A stretch of 64,000 nucleotides of DNA. Source: Variovorax boronicumulans (GTDB taxonomy: Bacteria > Pseudomonadota > Gammaproteobacteria > Burkholderiales > Burkholderiaceae_C). This document shows positions 15,512 through 24,277 of the stretch, in pieces. Under the pieces are notes generated by a model that ran no database searches, was not told where the DNA came from, and was given only the letters and a program-made list of their open reading frames with translations. Location: the NCBI RefSeq assembly GCF_007677875.1, contig NZ_VEDO01000017.1:1-64000 (forward strand). The letters are read 5' to 3'. Position 1 is the first letter of the stretch. Each line of letters opens with the position of its first letter. The translations under genes were made by a program, and so were the position numbers.

Positions 15512-16462
15512 ATGCTCAACCCACCCATCTACCCCACCCAGGTCCGCATCACCGAGGTGGGCCTGCGCGACGGCCTGCAGTCCGAAGCCGAATTCGTGCC
15601 CACGGCCACCAAGGTCGCGCTGCTGGAGCGGCTCATGGACGCTGGCGTGCGCCACTTCGAGGCCACCTCCTTCGTCTCGCCGCGCGCCGTGCCGCAGCTG
15701 CGCGACGCGAGCGAGCTGCTGGCCACGGTGCGGCGCCGCCCGGGGGTGCAGCTCTCGGTGCTGGCGCCCAACCGCAAGGGCGTGGAGCGCGCGCTGGCGG
15801 CCGATGCCGACGAGGCCGTGGTGTTCCTCTCGGCCTCCGAGACGCACAACCGCAAGAACCTGAACCGCAGCATCGCCGACTCGCTGCAGGACATGCGCGA
15901 GATCGCCGACATCGCACGCGGCGCGCCCATGCGCCTGCACGGCGCCATCGCCTGCGCCTTCGGCTGCCCGTTCGAGGGCGATGTGGCGCTGGACCAGGTC
16001 GAGGCCATCGCACGCCAGTTCGCCGAACTCGGCTTCGCCGGCCTTACGCTGGGCGACACCACGGGCATGGCCACGCCACCGCTGGTGCGCGCCACCGTCG
16101 AACGCCTGGCGGCGCGCGTGCCGCAGCTGCCGGTGGCGCTGCACTTCCACAACACGCGCGGCCTCGCCATGGCCAACGTCATGGAAGGCCTGGCGCTGGG
16201 CGTCACGCGTTACGAGGCCGCGCTGGGCGGCACGGGTGGCTGCCCCTTCGCACCGGGCGCCACGGGCAACGTCTGCACCGAGGACACCGTGCACCTGATG
16301 GAGCAGCTGGGCATCGCCACCGGCATCGACCTCGACGCACTGTGCGAGGCCGCGCGCGAACTCGAGCGCGTGCTGGGCCGGCCGCTGCCGGGCCAGGTCA
16401 TGCGGGCCGGTCCACGCCTGCGGCGCTACGAAGCCGAGGCGCAGGCGGCGGCCGTGGGCTGA
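15512..16462 (+). CDS. Hydroxymethylglutaryl-CoA lyase-like enzyme (HMGL family)
   Basis: This 316-residue TIM-barrel lyase carries the motif EVGLRDGLQSE at residues ~15-25 (catalytic R and D), CAFGCPFEGD in the middle, the metal-binding HFHNTRG, and the catalytic cysteine loop GGTGGCPFAPGATGN. HMG-CoA lyases cleave HMG-CoA to acetyl-CoA and acetoacetate; relatives act on citramalyl-CoA and other 3-hydroxy-3-methyl acyl-CoAs. A GGAGGAG site precedes the ATG. Its divergent partner is a CoA-transferase, so the substrate is probably made by that enzyme. The gene abuts the next, convergent gene with no gap. Confidence 0.9.
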   Translation: MLNPPIYPTQVRITEVGLRDGLQSEAEFVPTATKVALLERLMDAGVRHFEATSFVSPRAVPQLRDASELLATVRRRPGVQLSVLAPNRKGVERALAADADEAVVFLSASETHNRKNLNRSIADSLQDMREIADIARGAPMRLHGAIACAFGCPFEGDVALDQVEAIARQFAELGFAGLTLGDTTGMATPPLVRATVERLAARVPQLPVALHFHNTRGLAMANVMEGLALGVTRYEAALGGTGGCPFAPGATGNVCTEDTVHLMEQLGIATGIDLDALCEAARELERVLGRPLPGQVMRAGPRLRRYEAEAQAAAVG

Positions 16463-17425
16463 TCACTCCAGCTGGATCTTCGCGGCCGCGATCACCTCGC
16501 GCCACTGCGCGATGTCCGCCGCCAGCCGCTCGCCCAGCGCCTGCGGCGTGCCCGGCCGCACCTCGCCGCCCTGGGCGCGAACCGCACTCTGTACCTCGGG
16601 CAGTTGCAGTACCTTGTTCAGCGCGGCGTTGAGCTGCGCCACCACGGGTGCCGGTACGCCGGCCGGCGCGAACACGGCGTACCAGACGTTCACGTCGAAG
16701 TCCTTCACACCGCTCTCGGCAATCGTCGGCACGTCCGGCAGGATGGGGCTGCGCCGCGCCGAGCTCACGGCCAGCGGCCGCAGCTTGCCGGCCTGTACCT
16801 GCGACAAGGCCGAAGGGATGGACGAGGACAGCACCGTGACCTGGCCGCTGACCACGTCCACGAGCGCCGGTGCCGAGCCCTTGTACGGGATGTGCTGCAT
16901 CTTCGCGCCCGCGCGCAGCTGGAACAGCTCGCCCACCAGGTGCGAGACCGTGCCGTTGCCAGCCGAGGCGAAGGTGATGCGGCCGGGCTCGCGCGCGGCC
17001 GCCACCACGTCGGCCAGCGTCTTGTAGGGCGAAGCGGACGAGGTCAGCAGGATGATGGGGAAGTCCGCCACGTTGGTGACGGGCTGCAGGTCGCGCTGCG
17101 GCTGGTAGGCCAGGCCTTTGTAAAGCAGCGGCGCTACGCCCAGGTTGTCGAGCTGGCCCAGCAGCAGCGTGTGGCCGCTGTTCTCGGCCTTGGCCGCCTC
17201 GGCCACGCCGATGGTGCCGCCGGCGCCGGCCTTGTTGTCGGGCACGACCGTCCAGCCGGTCGCCTCGGCGAGCCGCGTGGACACGGTGCGCGCGATGAAG
17301 TCGGTGCCGCCGCCAGGCGGGAACGGCACGATCATGCGGATCGGCTTGCTCGGAAAGGCCTGCGCGCGCGCCGGCGCGGCGGCGGCCAGCGCCAGGGTGG
17401 CGGCCAGCAGTTGTCTGCGGTCCAT
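16463..17425 (-). CDS. Bug-family (TctC) periplasmic receptor
   Basis: The protein has 320 residues. The signal peptide runs from MDRRQLLAATLALAAAAPARA, and the mature part opens with the Bug motif FPSKPIRMIVPFPPGGGTDF, followed by DNKAGAGGTIG. The ATG at 17425 has a GGAGACGAC-type ribosome site. The stop codon directly abuts the convergent lyase gene. The ligand is unknown, but the location beside a CoA-transferase and lyase pair suggests a short carboxylic acid feeding that pathway. Confidence 0.92.
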   Translation of the reverse strand: MDRRQLLAATLALAAAAPARAQAFPSKPIRMIVPFPPGGGTDFIARTVSTRLAEATGWTVVPDNKAGAGGTIGVAEAAKAENSGHTLLLGQLDNLGVAPLLYKGLAYQPQRDLQPVTNVADFPIILLTSSASPYKTLADVVAAAREPGRITFASAGNGTVSHLVGELFQLRAGAKMQHIPYKGSAPALVDVVSGQVTVLSSSIPSALSQVQAGKLRPLAVSSARRSPILPDVPTIAESGVKDFDVNVWYAVFAPAGVPAPVVAQLNAALNKVLQLPEVQSAVRAQGGEVRPGTPQALGERLAADIAQWREVIAAAKIQLE

Positions 17426-17739
17426 GTCGTCTCCTTCGTTGTCGTGGCTTGAGGGATTGCCTGCGCCCCCGTGCTGGTCCATGATCCCGGCCTGCACAGG
17501 TGGCCGCGTGCATTTTTTTCGACCATGCATCGCGCCACGCGACGGCAGCCGACTGACACAGCGCTGACAAACATGGCGTCCGTCCGCGTGAAAAACCTTC
17601 ACAAGCCCGCCGCGGGCATTTCACACCCCGCCGTGACCGGTCCCCCTACAGTCCGACGCGCCGTGCACTGCGCACTTGGGCGGCCGCCGCCCCACGCCCT
17701 GTTCACAACCACTTTTTCAATACCGGCAGGAGACCCGCC
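17426..17739. other. Divergent 314-bp intergenic region, with palindrome GTGAA-N5-TTCAC
   Basis: No gene is supported here. The region separates the Bug gene (minus) from lactate permease (plus). A perfect inverted repeat GTGAA-AAACC-TTCAC at 17588-17602 also fits the T-N11-A rule (17589 to 17601). An AGGAGA ribosome site precedes the permease ATG. The palindrome is a candidate operator for lactate-utilisation genes. No regulator of that system is adjacent, so the binder is unknown. Confidence 0.45.
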
Positions 17740-19401
17740 ATGACCTGGCAGCAGATTTACGACCCCTTCGGCAACATGTTCCTATCGACCGCGCTGGCGG
17801 CGATACCCGTGATCGTGATGCTCGGCGCCCTGGGCTTCTTCCACATCAAAGCCCACATCGCCGCCGGCATGGGCCTGGTCGCCGCGCTGATCGTGGCGGT
17901 GTTCGCCTACGGCATGCCGGCCGACATGGCCGGCCGCGCCGCCATGCTGGGCGGCTTCACGGGCCTCCTGCCGATCGGCTGGATCGTGCTGAACATCATC
18001 TTCCTGCACCAGCTGACCGAGCAGAACGGCAGCTTCAAGGTGCTGCAGGATTCGCTGTCTGGCATCACCGAGGACCGCCGCATCCAGCTTTTGCTGATCG
18101 CGTTCTGCTTCGGCGCCTTCTTCGAGGGCGCGGCCGGCTTCGGCACACCCGTGGCCGTGACGGCCGCGATCCTGATTGGCCTGGGCTTCTCGCCGCTGGC
18201 CGCCTCGGGCCTGTCGCTGATCGCGAACACCGCGCCCGTGGCCTTCGGCGCGCTGGGCACGCCCGTCATCACGCTGGCCCAGGTGCACGGCTACGACCTG
18301 ATGCAGGTCACGGCCATGATCGGCCGCCAGCTGCCGTTCTTCTCGCTGCTGGTGCCGTTCTGGCTGATCTGGGCCTTCGCCGGCCGCAAGGGCATGCTGG
18401 AGATCTGGCCCGCCATCCTGGTCACGGGACTGTCGTTCGCGATCCCGCAGTACCTGGTGTCCAACTTCATGGGCCCGGAACTCGTGGACATCATCGCCGC
18501 CATCGTCTCCATGCTCTGCCTGGTCGCCTTCTTGCGCGTCTGGCAGCCGAAGAAGGTCTGGACCTCGCCGGCCATGCGCGGCAAGGACCCCAGCGCCGCC
18601 GAGGCCAAGCCGCCGCAACCCGTGGTGCGCCATTCCAAGGAGGCCCTGGTGGCCGCCTGGACGCCCTGGCTCATCCTGTCGGTGTTCGTGTTCATCTGGG
18701 GCCTGCCGCCCGTCAAGGCCTGGCTCAACGGCATCTTTTCGCCCAAGTTCCCGATCGAGGGCCTGCACAACCTGATCATGAAGGTGCCGCCCGTCGTGCC
18801 GACGCCGCACCCTGAAGCTGCCGTCTACACCTTGAACCTGCTGTCGGCGACCGGCACCGGCATCCTGCTGGCCGCCATCGTCTCGGCGCTGGTCATGAAG
18901 TACAACCCGCTCGCCATCGTGCGCACCTTCTTCAAGACCTTCTGGCTGGTGAAGTATTCGCTGCTGACCATCGTGCTGATGCTGGCCCTGGGCACGCTCA
19001 CGCGCTTCTCGGGCACCGACACCACGCTGGGCCTGGCGTTCGCCAACACCGGCGTGCTGTATCCCTTCTTCGGCACGTTGATGGGCTGGATCGGTGTGGC
19101 GCTGACGGGTTCGGACACGGCGTCCAACGTGCTGTTCGGCGGCATGCAGAAGGTTGCGGCCGAACAGCTGGGCCTGTCGCCCAACCTCATGGGCGCGGCC
19201 AACAGTTCGGGCGGCGTGATGGGCAAGATGATCGACGCGCAGTCCATCGTGGTGGCCTCCACCGCCACGCGCTGGTTCAACAAGGAAGGCGAGATCCTGC
19301 GCTACGTGTTCTTCCACTCGATCGCGCTGGCCTGCCTGGTCGGTCTGTACGTCACGATGCAGGCCTATGTCTGGCCGTTCACCCTGATGGTGGTGAAGTG
19401 A
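17740..19401 (+). CDS. lldP: L-lactate permease (LctP/LldP family)
   Basis: The protein has 553 residues, the usual length, with about thirteen hydrophobic segments. Family motifs include FCFGAFFEGAAGFGTPVAVT near residue 125, ANTAPVAFGALGTPV, and GSDTASNVLFGGMQ and NSSGGVMGKMIDAQS near the C terminus. It imports lactate (and often glycolate) with protons. The downstream lldD on the same strand makes this a lactate utilisation pair. A structured repeat begins five bases after the stop codon and fills part of the 205-bp gap before lldD. Confidence 0.95.
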   Translation: MTWQQIYDPFGNMFLSTALAAIPVIVMLGALGFFHIKAHIAAGMGLVAALIVAVFAYGMPADMAGRAAMLGGFTGLLPIGWIVLNIIFLHQLTEQNGSFKVLQDSLSGITEDRRIQLLLIAFCFGAFFEGAAGFGTPVAVTAAILIGLGFSPLAASGLSLIANTAPVAFGALGTPVITLAQVHGYDLMQVTAMIGRQLPFFSLLVPFWLIWAFAGRKGMLEIWPAILVTGLSFAIPQYLVSNFMGPELVDIIAAIVSMLCLVAFLRVWQPKKVWTSPAMRGKDPSAAEAKPPQPVVRHSKEALVAAWTPWLILSVFVFIWGLPPVKAWLNGIFSPKFPIEGLHNLIMKVPPVVPTPHPEAAVYTLNLLSATGTGILLAAIVSALVMKYNPLAIVRTFFKTFWLVKYSLLTIVLMLALGTLTRFSGTDTTLGLAFANTGVLYPFFGTLMGWIGVALTGSDTASNVLFGGMQKVAAEQLGLSPNLMGAANSSGGVMGKMIDAQSIVVASTATRWFNKEGEILRYVFFHSIALACLVGLYVTMQAYVWPFTLMVVK

Positions 19402-19406
19402 GACCA

Positions 19407-19522
19407 CCCCCGTTTGAACTTCTCACTGCGTGTAGAAGTTCCATCCCCCCTCAAGGGGGCGCCGCCAGCGGCCGGGCAGAGCCCGTTCCGCGGCGTCTGC
19501 TGGCATGGCCTGCTCCGCGGCC
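19407..19522 (+). repeat. Structured intergenic repeat, copy B (between lldP and lldD)
   Basis: The element begins CCCCCGTTT five bases after the lldP stop. Stem 1 is GAACTTCT (19416-19423) / AGAAGTTC (19434-19441) around the loop CACTGCGTGT. Stem 2 is CCCCC-TCAA-GGGGG (19446-19459). Stem 3 is CGGGC (19473-19477), loop AGA, GCCCG (19481-19485), then TTCCGC. The 3' extension TGCTGGCATGGCCTGCTCCG is shared with copy C. Loops equal those of copies A and C while the stems differ and still pair. Confidence 0.85.
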
Positions 19523-19606
19523 CTTCGCCCCGCGTCCTGCCAGCACCTCAGCATGCCGGCAACCAACCGCGTCGCACGCCGCACACGCAACAGGGAAAAT
19601 CAGGCC

Positions 19607-20758
19607 ATGACCGTCATCACCACCATCGAGGACCTGCGCGTCCTCGCCGAAAAGCGCGTGCCGCGCATGTTCTACGACTACGCCGATTCCGGCTCGTGGA
19701 CCGAAGGCACCTACCGCGCCAACGAGGCCGACTTCCACAAGATCAAGCTGCGCCAGCGCGTGGCCGTGAACATGGAAGGCCGCAGCACGGCCACCACCAT
19801 GGTCGGGCAGGCGGCGAAGATGCCCGTGGCCATCGCGCCCGTGGGCCTGACGGGCATGCAGCACGCCGACGGTGAGATCCACGCAGCGCGCGCGGCCGAG
19901 AAATTCGGCATCCCGTTCACGCTGTCCACCATGAGCATCTGCTCGATCGAGGACATCGCCGAACACACCAAGGCGCCGTTCTGGTTCCAGCTCTACATGA
20001 TGCGCGACCGCGACGCCATGGCCCGCATGATCGAGCGCACCAAGGCCGCCCGGTGCAGCGCGCTGGTGCTCACGCTGGACCTGCAGGTGATCGGCCAGCG
20101 CCACAAGGACCTCAAGAACGGCCTCACCGCGCCGCCACGGCCCACGCTGCGCAACATCGTCAACCTGGCGACCAAGCCGCGCTGGTGCCTCGGAATGCTG
20201 GGCACGCAGCGCCGCACGTTCCGCAACCTCGTGGGCCATGTGAAGGGCGTCAGCGACATGCGTTCGCTGTCTGCCTGGACCAACGAGCAGTTCGATCCGC
20301 GCCTGTCCTGGGCCGACATCGAATGGGTCAAGAAGCAATGGGGCGGCAAGCTGATCCTCAAGGGCATCATGGTGCCCGAAGACGCCCAGCTGGCCGTGGA
20401 CGTGGGTGCCGACGCCATCGTGGTCAGCAACCACGGCGGCCGCCAGCTCGACGGCGCACCCAGCTCCATCGAGGCGCTGCCGCCCATCGTCGATGCCGTG
20501 GGCAGCAAGACCGAAGTGTGGATGGACGGCGGCATCCGCGGCGGCCAGGACGTGCTCAAGGCCTGGGCGCTGGGCGCGCGCGGCACCATGATCGGCCGCG
20601 CCATGGCCTACGGCCTGGGCGCCATGGGCGAGGCCGGCGTGACGAAGGCGCTGCAGATCCTGCACAAGGAGCTGGACGTGACCATGGCCTTCTGCGGCCA
20701 CACCAACATCCAGAACGTGGACCGCAGCATCCTGCTGCCGGGCACCATCCCGGGCTAA
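19607..20758 (+). CDS. lldD: L-lactate dehydrogenase (FMN-dependent alpha-hydroxy acid dehydrogenase)
   Basis: The protein has 383 residues. Active-site motifs of the family are present: FYDYADSGSWTEGTY near residue 20, FWFQLYMMRDRD, VVSNHGGRQLDGAPSS with the catalytic histidine, and DGGIRGGQDV for FMN phosphate binding. It oxidises L-lactate to pyruvate and passes electrons to the respiratory chain at the inner membrane. The ATG at 19607 gives the standard N terminus; in-frame codons upstream fall in the repeat. It pairs with lldP. It may also use lactate released by the sugar-acid pathway at the start of the window, if that pathway is of L-fuconate type. Confidence 0.93.
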   Translation: MTVITTIEDLRVLAEKRVPRMFYDYADSGSWTEGTYRANEADFHKIKLRQRVAVNMEGRSTATTMVGQAAKMPVAIAPVGLTGMQHADGEIHAARAAEKFGIPFTLSTMSICSIEDIAEHTKAPFWFQLYMMRDRDAMARMIERTKAARCSALVLTLDLQVIGQRHKDLKNGLTAPPRPTLRNIVNLATKPRWCLGMLGTQRRTFRNLVGHVKGVSDMRSLSAWTNEQFDPRLSWADIEWVKKQWGGKLILKGIMVPEDAQLAVDVGADAIVVSNHGGRQLDGAPSSIEALPPIVDAVGSKTEVWMDGGIRGGQDVLKAWALGARGTMIGRAMAYGLGAMGEAGVTKALQILHKELDVTMAFCGHTNIQNVDRSILLPGTIPG

Positions 20759-20759
20759 G

Positions 20760-22574
20760 TCAGAACAGAGTGCTGTAGACGCTGACCTGGTCGCGGCCGG
20801 CCTGCTTGGCCGCGTACATGGCGTGGTCGGCGCGCTGCAGCACGGTGTCGAAGCCGGCGTCGTCCGCCTCGATGGTGCTGACACCGAAACTGGCCGTGCA
20901 ACGCAGCGCCTGACCTTCGAACGCGCCGCGCCAGTCGGCGATGAGCTCGCGCAGGCGCTCAGCGGTGCGCTGGGCATCGAGCAACTCCACTTCGGGCAGC
21001 AGCACCGCGAACTCCTCGCCACCGATGCGCGCCAGGAAGTCCACCTCGCGCACCGCGCCGCGCACGATGCCCGCCACGGCGCAGATCACCAGGTCACCCG
21101 CCGCATGGCCATGGGTGTCGTTGACCTGCTTGAACAGGTCGATGTCGAATACGAGCACGGCCAGCGGATGCCCGTAGCGCCGCGCGCGCAGGAATTCGCG
21201 CTCGGCCACCTCCTGGAACGACCGCCGGTTGGCCACGCCCGTCAGCGCGTCCAGCCGGGCCAGCTGCTCGGCCTCGTCGCGCGCCCGCGCCAGTTCGGCC
21301 GTGCGCTCCTGCACCTGCTGCTCGAGCCGGATGTTGGCCTTCTCGAGCTGGAACGAGGCCTGCAGGCGCTGGCGCGTGGCCTGCGCCTGCGCGGCGCGGC
21401 GTTGCTGGTGCAGCAGGTTGATGCGGTCGGCCAGGGCGAGCGAGAGCAGCACCACGTCGACGAGGATGCCGAATTCGGCCGCGTGGAAATGCACAAAGGT
21501 GTAGGGCAGGAAACCGCTGACCGTCAGCGCCGTGACGAAGCTCCCCGTGAGGCTGGCCATGGTGGCCAGCACGAAGAAGCGCGCCGCGCGGTAGCCGCGC
21601 AGCCAGGCCCGCAGGCCGGCGACGAGAATCAAGGGCGTGCCCAGGAAGATGAAGTACACGGGCGCGGCGTTGTACGCCACCGGATCGCCGGCCACCGTGA
21701 CCGCGGCCCAGGCCAACAGCGTGAGCACCAGGTAAACCTGCATCACGCGGTGCACGCGCGGCGTGCGCTGGCGCGACTCGAGGAAGCTCATCGTGAACCA
21801 CACCGCCACGACCTGGAAGCCGAAGATGAAGGGGGTGTGCGCCCAATTGCTGAAACGCGGCGACGCCGGCCAGAAGTACTGGTACGCGAAGCCGTTGTAG
21901 GACGCATTCATCAGGAAGAACGACAGCAGATAGGCGCAGTAGGCCAGGTAGTTGCGGTCGCGCGTGGACGTCCAGATGAAGGCGTTGTAGAGCACCATCA
22001 CGGCCAGGATGCCGTAGAACATGCCGTAGTAGGCCGACCAGCGCCGGTCGCTCTCGTGGAAGGCCTTGAGCTCCCAGAGTTCCATGGGCGTCATGAAGGC
22101 CTGCGCGCTGGTGATGCGCAAGTAGTAGGTGTGCCGGCCGGGCAACACGGACAGGCTCAGCACGAACTGCGGCGCGTCGACCTCGCGTTCTTCGAACGGC
22201 AGTGTGTCGCCGAAGCGGCGGTGGACTGTCTGGCCGTCACCCCCCGGCGCGAAGAGATCCACGGTGTCCAGCCAGTTGGTGCGCAGCACCAGCAGCCGCG
22301 AGAGCGGGCTGGCGCCCGGGTTCTCCAGCGTGAAGCGGAACCAGTAGGCGGACGCGGTGAAGCCGAAGCTGGACAACCCGCCGGTGGGGGGCGTGAACGG
22401 CCGCGCGCGCACGTCGTCCAGCGTCAGCTGCCCCGTGGGGTCCTCGAACACTTCCGCGGCCTCGTGCAACACCAGCTGGCCCTGCCCGGGCACGACCTGC
22501 ACGGCCTGGGCCGCCACCGCGCCGGCGCACAGCCACAGACAGATCCCCCACAGCCACCCCAGAGCCCTGCGCAT
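20760..22574 (-). CDS. 7TM-DISM diguanylate cyclase
   Basis: The protein has 604 residues. A signal peptide is followed by a 7TMR-DISM extracellular domain (about 25-165, SAYWFRFTLENPG), seven membrane helices (about 180-385), a coiled-coil linker, and a GGDEF domain from about 435. The active-site motif is intact as GGEEF (518-522). An inhibitory I-site RxxD (REVD) lies five residues before it, so product inhibition by c-di-GMP is expected. It probably senses a periplasmic carbohydrate-like signal and makes c-di-GMP. It converges with lldD one base apart and follows the beta-oxidation operon by 118 bp. Confidence 0.93.
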   Translation of the reverse strand: MRRALGWLWGICLWLCAGAVAAQAVQVVPGQGQLVLHEAAEVFEDPTGQLTLDDVRARPFTPPTGGLSSFGFTASAYWFRFTLENPGASPLSRLLVLRTNWLDTVDLFAPGGDGQTVHRRFGDTLPFEEREVDAPQFVLSLSVLPGRHTYYLRITSAQAFMTPMELWELKAFHESDRRWSAYYGMFYGILAVMVLYNAFIWTSTRDRNYLAYCAYLLSFFLMNASYNGFAYQYFWPASPRFSNWAHTPFIFGFQVVAVWFTMSFLESRQRTPRVHRVMQVYLVLTLLAWAAVTVAGDPVAYNAAPVYFIFLGTPLILVAGLRAWLRGYRAARFFVLATMASLTGSFVTALTVSGFLPYTFVHFHAAEFGILVDVVLLSLALADRINLLHQQRRAAQAQATRQRLQASFQLEKANIRLEQQVQERTAELARARDEAEQLARLDALTGVANRRSFQEVAEREFLRARRYGHPLAVLVFDIDLFKQVNDTHGHAAGDLVICAVAGIVRGAVREVDFLARIGGEEFAVLLPEVELLDAQRTAERLRELIADWRGAFEGQALRCTASFGVSTIEADDAGFDTVLQRADHAMYAAKQAGRDQVSVYSTLF

Positions 22575-22692
22575 CGATCAGCATCCGGACGCCGGTACGA
22601 CAACGGGCGCCCCATGCGCACCGCCCCACGGCGAAGCGGCGCATTGTCGCAGCGCCAGCGCAACAGTCCGTACGCCGAATGGCGCCAGGGGA

Positions 22693-23469
22693 TTACGCCG
22701 GCCAGGAAAACCGGGGCGGGCGCTTGTGCAAGAAGTCCTGGATCGCGCTCTTGTGCTCGGGCGAGCCCATGGCCAGGGCTTGGGCGTCGGCCTCCAGGTT
22801 GAGCTGGCCGACGAGGTCGCCGGTGGACGCGCAGGCGCGCTTGATCAGGCTCACCGCCAGGGGCGAGGCGCCCTCGAAGCTCTTGGCCAGCGCCAGCGCA
22901 CGCGGGAGCAGCTGCTCCGTCTCGACCACCTCCATCGCGATGCCCAGGCGCAGGGCTTCGTCAGCCTGGACCTCGCGCGCCGACAACATGAGCTCGCGCG
23001 CCCGCTGCGGGCCGACGACGCGCGGCAGCGTGTAGAAGATGCCGCAGTCCGGCACCAGGCCGACCTTCAGGAAGGACACGCTCATGCGCGCACGCGGCGT
23101 GGCGACGATGAAGTCGCCCGCCAGCGCCAGGCCGAAGCCCGCGCCGTAGGCCGCGCCGTCCACCGCGCAGATCACGGGCTTGTCCAGGCTCAGCAGTTTG
23201 GCCAGCCAGTCGTGCAGCAGGTGCAGGCGGTCGCGCCAGCCGCCGTTGTCCAGGCCCACAGTCGCGATGTTGCGCAGGTCGCCGCCCGAACAGAAGTGCC
23301 CGTTGGCGCCCGTGATCACGAGGGCGCGGATGCTGGCGTCGGTGCGCACGCGCTCGACCACCTCCGCCACCTCCACGCGCATCTCGGGCGACAGCGCATT
23401 GCGCACGGGCGCATCGTCCAGCGTCAGGATGGCGGTGGCGCCCTGTTGTTCGAAACGGATCTTGCTCAT
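22693..23469 (-). CDS. Enoyl-CoA hydratase/isomerase family protein
   Basis: The protein has 258 residues with the crotonase fold pattern: oxyanion-hole segments GHFCSGGDLRNI near residue 60 and AVDGAAYGAGFGLALAGDF near residue 105, then SFLKVGLVPDCG. The usual hydratase glutamates are not both evident (D at LVPDCG in the second position), so hydration, isomerisation or another crotonase reaction is possible. It is the last gene of the nine-gene operon that starts with the thiolase at 30990, with a 13-bp gap to the SDR before it. Confidence 0.88.
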   Translation of the reverse strand: MSKIRFEQQGATAILTLDDAPVRNALSPEMRVEVAEVVERVRTDASIRALVITGANGHFCSGGDLRNIATVGLDNGGWRDRLHLLHDWLAKLLSLDKPVICAVDGAAYGAGFGLALAGDFIVATPRARMSVSFLKVGLVPDCGIFYTLPRVVGPQRARELMLSAREVQADEALRLGIAMEVVETEQLLPRALALAKSFEGASPLAVSLIKRACASTGDLVGQLNLEADAQALAMGSPEHKSAIQDFLHKRPPRFSWPA

Positions 23470-23482
23470 CGCTGCTCCTGGC

Positions 23483-24277
23483 TCACTGCGGGCTCGCGCC
23501 CAGGTCGCGGCCGCCCGGCAACGAGCTGCCGCCGTCCACGTTGAGGATGGCGCCGGTCACGTAGCTGGCCAGCGGCGAGGCCAGCACGAGCGCCATGTTG
23601 GCGATCTCCTGCGTGCTGCCCATGCGGCCCAGCGGCACAGAATCGGTGACCCGCTTCTCGGCCGCGGCATCGGGCGCCAGCCGCTTCATCCCCTCGGTGC
23701 CGGCGATGGGGCCGGGCACCAGCGAGTTGACGCGGATGCCGTCCGGCCCCCACTCCATGGCCAGCACGCGCACCATCATGTCCAGCCCGGCCTTGGCCGC
23801 GCAGACATGCGCCTGCAGCTTCGTCGGGTTGGCCGCCTGGGGGGCCGAGATGTTCAGCACCGAGGCGCCGGGCTTGCGCAGGAAGGCATGGGCGCCGCGC
23901 ACCACGTTGAAGCCGCCGAGCAGGTCGATGTCGACCACGGTCTTGAAGCCCTTGGCCGACATGCCCAGCGCCGGCGCGACGAAGTTGCCGGCCGCACCCG
24001 AGATGAGCACGTCGATGGGGCCGAAGCGTTCGTGCGCGGTGCGCAGCGCGGCCTCGATGGCCTCGGCATCGCGCACGTCGGCGCTGTAGCCCTCGGCCTC
24101 GCCACCGTGCGTGCGCAGCTGCGCCACGGCGCCCGCGATGCGCTCTGCCGAGCGGCTGGCGATGGACAGCTTGGCGCCGGCCTGCGCGAACGCATCGGCG
24201 ATGGCCAGATTGATGCCGGAGGAGCCACCCGCCACGAAGACGTGGTGGCCCTTGAAGTCGAAGAACGGGGTGGTCAT
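23483..24277 (-). CDS. SDR resembling 2,4-dienoyl-CoA reductase (DECR2 type)
   Basis: The protein has 264 residues. The cofactor loop is GGSSGINLAIA. The usual Y-x3-K is replaced by LQAHVCAAKAGLD, a pattern shared with peroxisomal/bacterial DECR-type reductases, which use other residues. The following EWGPDGIRVNSLVPGPI and GTEGMKRL also fit DECR2. It would reduce 2,4-dienoyl-CoA intermediates from unsaturated or ring-derived acyl chains with NADPH. Its start overlaps the Bug-gene stop by four bases (ATGA), so the two are translationally coupled. Confidence 0.85.
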   Translation of the reverse strand: MTTPFFDFKGHHVFVAGGSSGINLAIADAFAQAGAKLSIASRSAERIAGAVAQLRTHGGEAEGYSADVRDAEAIEAALRTAHERFGPIDVLISGAAGNFVAPALGMSAKGFKTVVDIDLLGGFNVVRGAHAFLRKPGASVLNISAPQAANPTKLQAHVCAAKAGLDMMVRVLAMEWGPDGIRVNSLVPGPIAGTEGMKRLAPDAAAEKRVTDSVPLGRMGSTQEIANMALVLASPLASYVTGAILNVDGGSSLPGGRDLGASPQ

